A stretch of 64,000 nt of DNA from Microcystis wesenbergii FACHB-1317 (GTDB lineage Bacteria; Cyanobacteriota; Cyanobacteriia; Cyanobacteriales; Microcystaceae). The notes below the pieces were generated by a model. That model was not told where the DNA came from. It ran no database searches and saw nothing but the letters and a program-made list of their open reading frames with translations. A program made the translations under genes and the position numbers. The stretch lies in contig NZ_JACJQV010000097.1 in NCBI RefSeq assembly GCF_014696875.1, forward strand, positions 1-64,000. The letters are read 5' to 3'. This document shows positions 60,671 through 64,000 of the stretch, one piece after another (within the stretch, counting starts at the first letter, position 1; each line of letters begins with the position of its first letter).

Positions 60671-60894
60671 ACTAAAAGCTCTTCCAACTTCTCATCAGTC
60701 AATCCCTGACTCTTGGCATAAGCACGAATTTCATTCACCACTTCCATCAAGGCTTGGGTGGTTTCGTCCTGTTCGTTTCCCGTCATCTCATGATTCTCGA
60801 TGGTGAAATCGACACACGCATGAGCGGACAAGCCTAACTGCTCGATCGCTGTGGGGATTTCGCTAATTTTAACGTTTCGGATCGTTGCTTTCAT
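60658..60894 (-). CDS. Antitoxin-like protein of the PIN module
   Basis: 78 residues from ATG 60894. KATIRNVKISEIPTAIEQLGL then DFTIENHEM, acidic stretch and the helix AYAKSQGLTDEKLEELLVDQ. It resembles small cyanobacterial antitoxins upstream of this PIN family. The toxin is decayed, so it is probably orphan. Confidence 0.65.
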   Translation of the reverse strand: MKATIRNVKISEIPTAIEQLGLSAHACVDFTIENHEMTGNEQDETTQALMEVVNEIRAYAKSQGLTDEKLEELLVDQS

Positions 60895-61184
60895 ATTTTT
60901 AAAGTAGCACAAATACAAATTGAGTTATTATTCTTCAGCTTGTAGGTTGGGTTGAGCGATTTAATCCTTAGGAGAAAACTGCTCAATTCAATGGTTTGAG
61001 CGAAACCCAACATTGTTAACGACATTAGTGCGGTTGGGTTTCGCTTAAGCGTCGCTAATAGTAGTATCCTAACATCGGCAACAGATAAACCTCCGTCAAG
61101 CATCTGTAACCATTGCTGGCGAACAGAATTTCGTTGGACAGGATCAGTAATGTGTTCAAAACAGTCATCGTAAGGCTTTCGCAT
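60891..61184 (-). pseudogene. Unknown gene truncated by a repeat
   Basis: The first 40 codons (MRKPYDDCFEHITDPVQRNS, VRQQWLQMLDGGLSVADVR) look like a real conserved opening. From about 61065 the frame runs through the GTTGGGTTTCGCT repeat and has no meaning. The stop overlaps the antitoxin start by chance. Family not recognised. Confidence 0.5.
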
Positions 61185-61386
61185 ATTTTTTCCTCTGAAT
61201 CACTCATAATCTCGTTCTAACCGTTCAGGGAACGGTTGTCAAGTAGCCATTAGTTTTGTAATGGGGATTTATGTCCCGCTCCAAAAACTTTTCGTCTTAA
61301 GGCGAGGTTTTAGACCCGATTTTTTCGATAAAAGCAGACCACGGGGGAATTTTTCGCAGCACTAAAGCTCTGCAAGAATTATCACT

Positions 61387-62079
61387 TTAAGCGGTGACAT
61401 TTTCTGTTTCTACTGGTTGAATTTCCGGCATTTCTACTTTAATTAAACTCACTTTAGCACGATAAAGTAGTTTTTCCCCATGACGATAGCCCCGATAACG
61501 CACTAGAACTGGTGTACCGATTTCTGCTTGACCATCGATCAATTGATGGATTTGCGGATCATAACTAACATGATCACCGACACTGTCAATTGGTTGCACT
61601 CCCCAGCGCTCCAGTAACTGCATAATCGGTTTAACTAGGGAGAGGATTTTGACGGCTGCTAGGTCGGGATTTTTGCGGGCAACGGCCTCGGCCGTGGGCC
61701 ATTGAACTAACCAAGATTCGATCACTTCGATGCTTTGACTTTGAAATTCTGCGGCTAATTCTTCTTTTTGCTTGTCTAATTTTTGCTGTAAATTTTGATA
61801 CTCTTGTTCGAGAATTTTTAATTCCCCTGAACGATCCTCTGGCTGCATAGTCGGAATTTGAAAATGAGCGAGAAGATCGCTAACTGGCAGCTGCAGCGCA
61901 TTAGCTAATTTCACCAAAGATTCAGAGGATAATTTGGCGATTAAACCATGGCGAACTCTCTGCAATTGCCAAGAAGATAGACCCGATAACCGACTCAATT
62001 CTTCCAGATTTTTACAGCCAATTTCTGCCATTAACTGCTCTAATTTTTGCCGATGATATTTATATAAGGACTCATTCAT
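61387..62079 (-). CDS. HTH-containing GrpE-like protein
   Basis: 230 residues. N-terminal helix-turn-helix (EIGCKNLEELSRLSGLSSWQLQRVRHGL, about 18-60), coiled coil (85-115), then a GrpE-like helical and beta part: VKPIMQLLERWGVQPIDSVGDHVSYDPQIHQLIDG and VLVRYRGYRHGEKLLYRAKVSL in pieces, which parallels the GrpE C-terminal beta domain. It is distinct from the housekeeping GrpE by its HTH; probably a cyanobacterial co-chaperone-like regulator. It lies 13 nt after the sulfiredoxin gene. Confidence 0.78.
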   Translation of the reverse strand: MNESLYKYHRQKLEQLMAEIGCKNLEELSRLSGLSSWQLQRVRHGLIAKLSSESLVKLANALQLPVSDLLAHFQIPTMQPEDRSGELKILEQEYQNLQQKLDKQKEELAAEFQSQSIEVIESWLVQWPTAEAVARKNPDLAAVKILSLVKPIMQLLERWGVQPIDSVGDHVSYDPQIHQLIDGQAEIGTPVLVRYRGYRHGEKLLYRAKVSLIKVEMPEIQPVETENVTA

Positions 62080-62092
62080 GGGACTTCTCAGC

Positions 62093-62353
62093 TTAAGCGA
62101 TGTGTTTAGCTAAAACGGATTTAGGAGCGCGACGAACTCGACAGAGAATTGTTTCTTTACCGAGACGCTGATGAGCGGCAAAGCGATGGCAACCGGAAAA
62201 ACCGTAGTATTGACCATCCACCTCCAAAACATCGATCGGCTCTCGTAATCCCTCCTCAGCGATCGATTGCATCAACTGATTAACTTTTTCGGGATCGGTT
62301 TGTCGCGGTAAAGGACGACGAATTTGGGACAGAGGAATGTTTTTAATTTCCAT
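62093..62353 (-). CDS. srxA: Sulfiredoxin
   Basis: 86 residues from ATG 62353. ParB/Srx fold with IPLSQIRRPLPRQTDPEKV, EEGLREPIDVLEV and the catalytic motif FSGCHRFAAHQRLGK (Gly-Cys-His-Arg). It reduces hyperoxidised 2-Cys peroxiredoxin with ATP. Probably co-transcribed with the GrpE-like gene downstream. Divergent from the SWIM gene at 62490. Confidence 0.92.
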   Translation of the reverse strand: MEIKNIPLSQIRRPLPRQTDPEKVNQLMQSIAEEGLREPIDVLEVDGQYYGFSGCHRFAAHQRLGKETILCRVRRAPKSVLAKHIA

Positions 62354-62489
62354 ACTGTCTTTACTATAGCACATTTAGGCTAAACTGAAGATAAGTTGAC
62401 TCGGTTGCTGATGCACTGGTCTGCCTCGCTGCCGGTAGTTTTCTTGACACAGACAAGATTTTATCACCCAATCCTCTCCTTTTCTGACT

Positions 62490-64000
62490 ATGACTATTCC
62501 TCCTATCAATGAAAAAATTATCCGGCAAAATACCACCAATGCTTCCTATCAGCGCGGTCAATATTATTACGATAAAGGTGCAGTTATTTCTCTTTGGCAA
62601 CGGGGGCAAAATCTACAAGCTTTAGTGAGTGGTAGTGAGGTTAAACCCTATCGAGTTGCCATAGATTTTAACCAAGAAAACCTTGAAAATGTCTCCTGTT
62701 CCTGTCCCTACGATTATGAGGGTTGGTGTAAGCATATTGTGGCGGTTTTATTAACCTGTTCTCGCCAACCAGAATTAATTATCAAAAAAGCATCTTTAGA
62801 GGAGTTATTGACACCGATCGATGAAAGTAAATTAAGAAAATTGCTTAATCATTTAGTGGCTAAACACCCAGAAGTTATCGAGACAATTGATAAGTTTTTA
62901 GTGCCAGCTACCCCACTTAATAAAGCGGTAGGAAAGATAACTATTAATATCAAAACTTATCGTAATACTGTCCGTAATGAACTGCGGCAATTCCTGCGAG
63001 CGATCGAAGAAGATTACTACGAAGAAGATCCAATTTCTAATGAAATTTATGCCCTAGTGGATGAGTCCCAAGATTATTATCAAAAGGGAGAACCGGATAA
63101 TGCGATCGCTATTTTAGAAGCAATTATTAGCGCCTGTATCGAGGAATGGGATAATTTAGAAGATTACGGTGCTGTTAATGATGATTTAAGTGCTAGAATC
63201 GATCGAGTTTTAACTGGGGCAATTTTAAGTAAAGAATTTAATCCCCAAGAAAAGCAAGATTTAAGGGAAAAGATCGAGCAATGGCAGCATGAATGGAGTG
63301 CCGATTTTGAGATGAGTTTAGCAGCCTTACAACAGGGATGGGACGATCCAGTTTTAGAGAAGATTTTACGGGGAGAATCGGCTAATTTTTCAGAAATGTG
63401 GTCAGATAATATCCCCGATTATGCCCAAACATTAACTTATATTCGCTTAGAAATTTTCGAGAAACAGGAAAAAGATCAGGAGTATTTGAATCTAGCTTTA
63501 GCTTCAGGACAAGTGGTAGAATACCTAACTAAGTTAGTCTATCTTGATCGCATTGATGAAGCGATGGCAGCGGCAAAAAACATGATAACTAAAAACGATG
63601 AAGCCTTCTTTTTTGCCAAAGCTTTACGCGATGAATCCGCACCAGAATCCGCTCTCATAATCGCCAGGGGTGGTCTAAATTTCCCTGGGAATTATTATTA
63701 TCAATTAGCTCTCTGGACAAGTGAACTAGCGCAATCTTTAGGGGATATAGATACAGCTTTGGCTGCTAGAATTAAGGCATTTCAAGACCAACCTTCCTTT
63801 TCCCATTACCAAAAAATTGAGTCTTTAGCGGGGGAAGATTGGCCCGATTTAAAATTAGACTTGTTAGATTACTTGCGCGAGTTTAGCGGTGGACGTTCCA
63901 CAGAGGCTAAAATTGATATATTTCTCCACGAAAATTTAGTTAGAGATGCAATTAAAGTCGTTTCTGATAATTCCTATGTGCAGTCTCACCTAATTTGGCG
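62490..64000 (+). CDS. SWIM zinc-finger protein (partial, runs off the window)
   Basis: At least 503 residues. SYQRGQYYYDKGAVISLWQRG then the SWIM zinc site SCSCPYDYEGWCKHIVAVLL (C-x-C-x(n)-C-x-H). A long helical region follows with repeats of the kind DEAMAAAKNMITKNDEAFFFA, like TPR/HEAT stretches. The family often precedes a helicase or acts with DNA; no function is proved. The frame appears open to the last base shown. Confidence 0.85.
   Translation, partial: MTIPPINEKIIRQNTTNASYQRGQYYYDKGAVISLWQRGQNLQALVSGSEVKPYRVAIDFNQENLENVSCSCPYDYEGWCKHIVAVLLTCSRQPELIIKKASLEELLTPIDESKLRKLLNHLVAKHPEVIETIDKFLVPATPLNKAVGKITINIKTYRNTVRNELRQFLRAIEEDYYEEDPISNEIYALVDESQDYYQKGEPDNAIAILEAIISACIEEWDNLEDYGAVNDDLSARIDRVLTGAILSKEFNPQEKQDLREKIEQWQHEWSADFEMSLAALQQGWDDPVLEKILRGESANFSEMWSDNIPDYAQTLTYIRLEIFEKQEKDQEYLNLALASGQVVEYLTKLVYLDRIDEAMAAAKNMITKNDEAFFFAKALRDESAPESALIIARGGLNFPGNYYYQLALWTSELAQSLGDIDTALAARIKAFQDQPSFSHYQKIESLAGEDWPDLKLDLLDYLREFSGGRSTEAKIDIFLHENLVRDAIKVVSDNSYVQSHLIW

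Noticed and set aside
60325-60675. 116-codon + strand frame
   Set aside because: It is antisense to the PIN-family frame, whose protein motifs (IDTNVLISF, RDRDDNKFL) are clear.
62364-62609. Minus-strand frame of 81 codons
   Set aside because: It overlaps the divergent promoter region and the 5' end of the SWIM gene on the other strand; no family signature.

Overview
The window is cyanobacterial chromosome, most likely Microcystis or a close relative. The evidence is frequent HIP1 octamers (GCGATCGC), several cyanobacteria-restricted small families (DUF4327, DUF3285, a DUF6464-like protein, a TIGR04222-like membrane protein, a GrpE-like protein with an added HTH), intergenic CAGTTATCAG-type tandem repeats, many MITE-like elements and an unusual density of toxin-antitoxin (TA) modules. 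No homology search was possible, so family calls rest on motifs and gene order.

Layout. 1-3034 is a cluster of intact, truncated and frameshifted TA genes (PIN, RelE/ParE, ParD and a repeated antitoxin type starting MTAKEQLLQEIE). 3481-6993 holds the most striking gene: a 1170-residue protein with two LamG-like lectin domains, two beta-sandwich-like repeats around a hydrophobic segment, a basic linker and a C-terminal nuclease domain that carries the complete active-site signature of cytolethal distending toxin subunit B (CdtB). 7644-14380 is a second TA cluster (DUF433/DUF5615, HicAB, two MazF-like, DUF4258/DUF2283, PBECR-like/DUF2283, a RelE-type pair, BrnTA), in which at least two toxin genes are split by MITEs with visible target duplications.

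14641-40639 is mostly core genome: proS, a PLP decarboxylase lying between long direct repeats, a TIGR04222-like protein, rqcH, gcvT, a TPR-trypsin protein, a P-type ATPase, hemB, a phasin-like gene, a Septu-type pair (ptuAB), a methyltransferase, dgkA, ybeY and recQ.

40619-51851 is a second accessory island. A 454-bp direct repeat that includes the recQ 3' end brackets about 4.7 kb. That segment holds a decaying CRISPR array without cas genes (a gene sits inside it and a MITE sits before its last repeat), two paralogous pairs of an unknown protein with a retropepsin-like protease, and a DUF4160/DUF2442 pair. Further right are an IS4-type insertion in a DUF5615 gene, UPF0175/DUF3368 and Phd/VapC pairs, orphan PEP-CTERM tails, six copies of a 75-bp inverted-repeat element, and two sequences that look like integron attC sites on either side of a PIN-toxin cassette.

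51878-64000 returns to core genes: bioF-like, RDD protein, tRNA-Arg(CCU), a mannose-1-phosphate guanylyltransferase fused to a degenerate phosphomutase, an amine oxidase, an M28 peptidase, another decayed PIN module, a GrpE-like regulator, sulfiredoxin and a SWIM zinc-finger protein cut by the window end.
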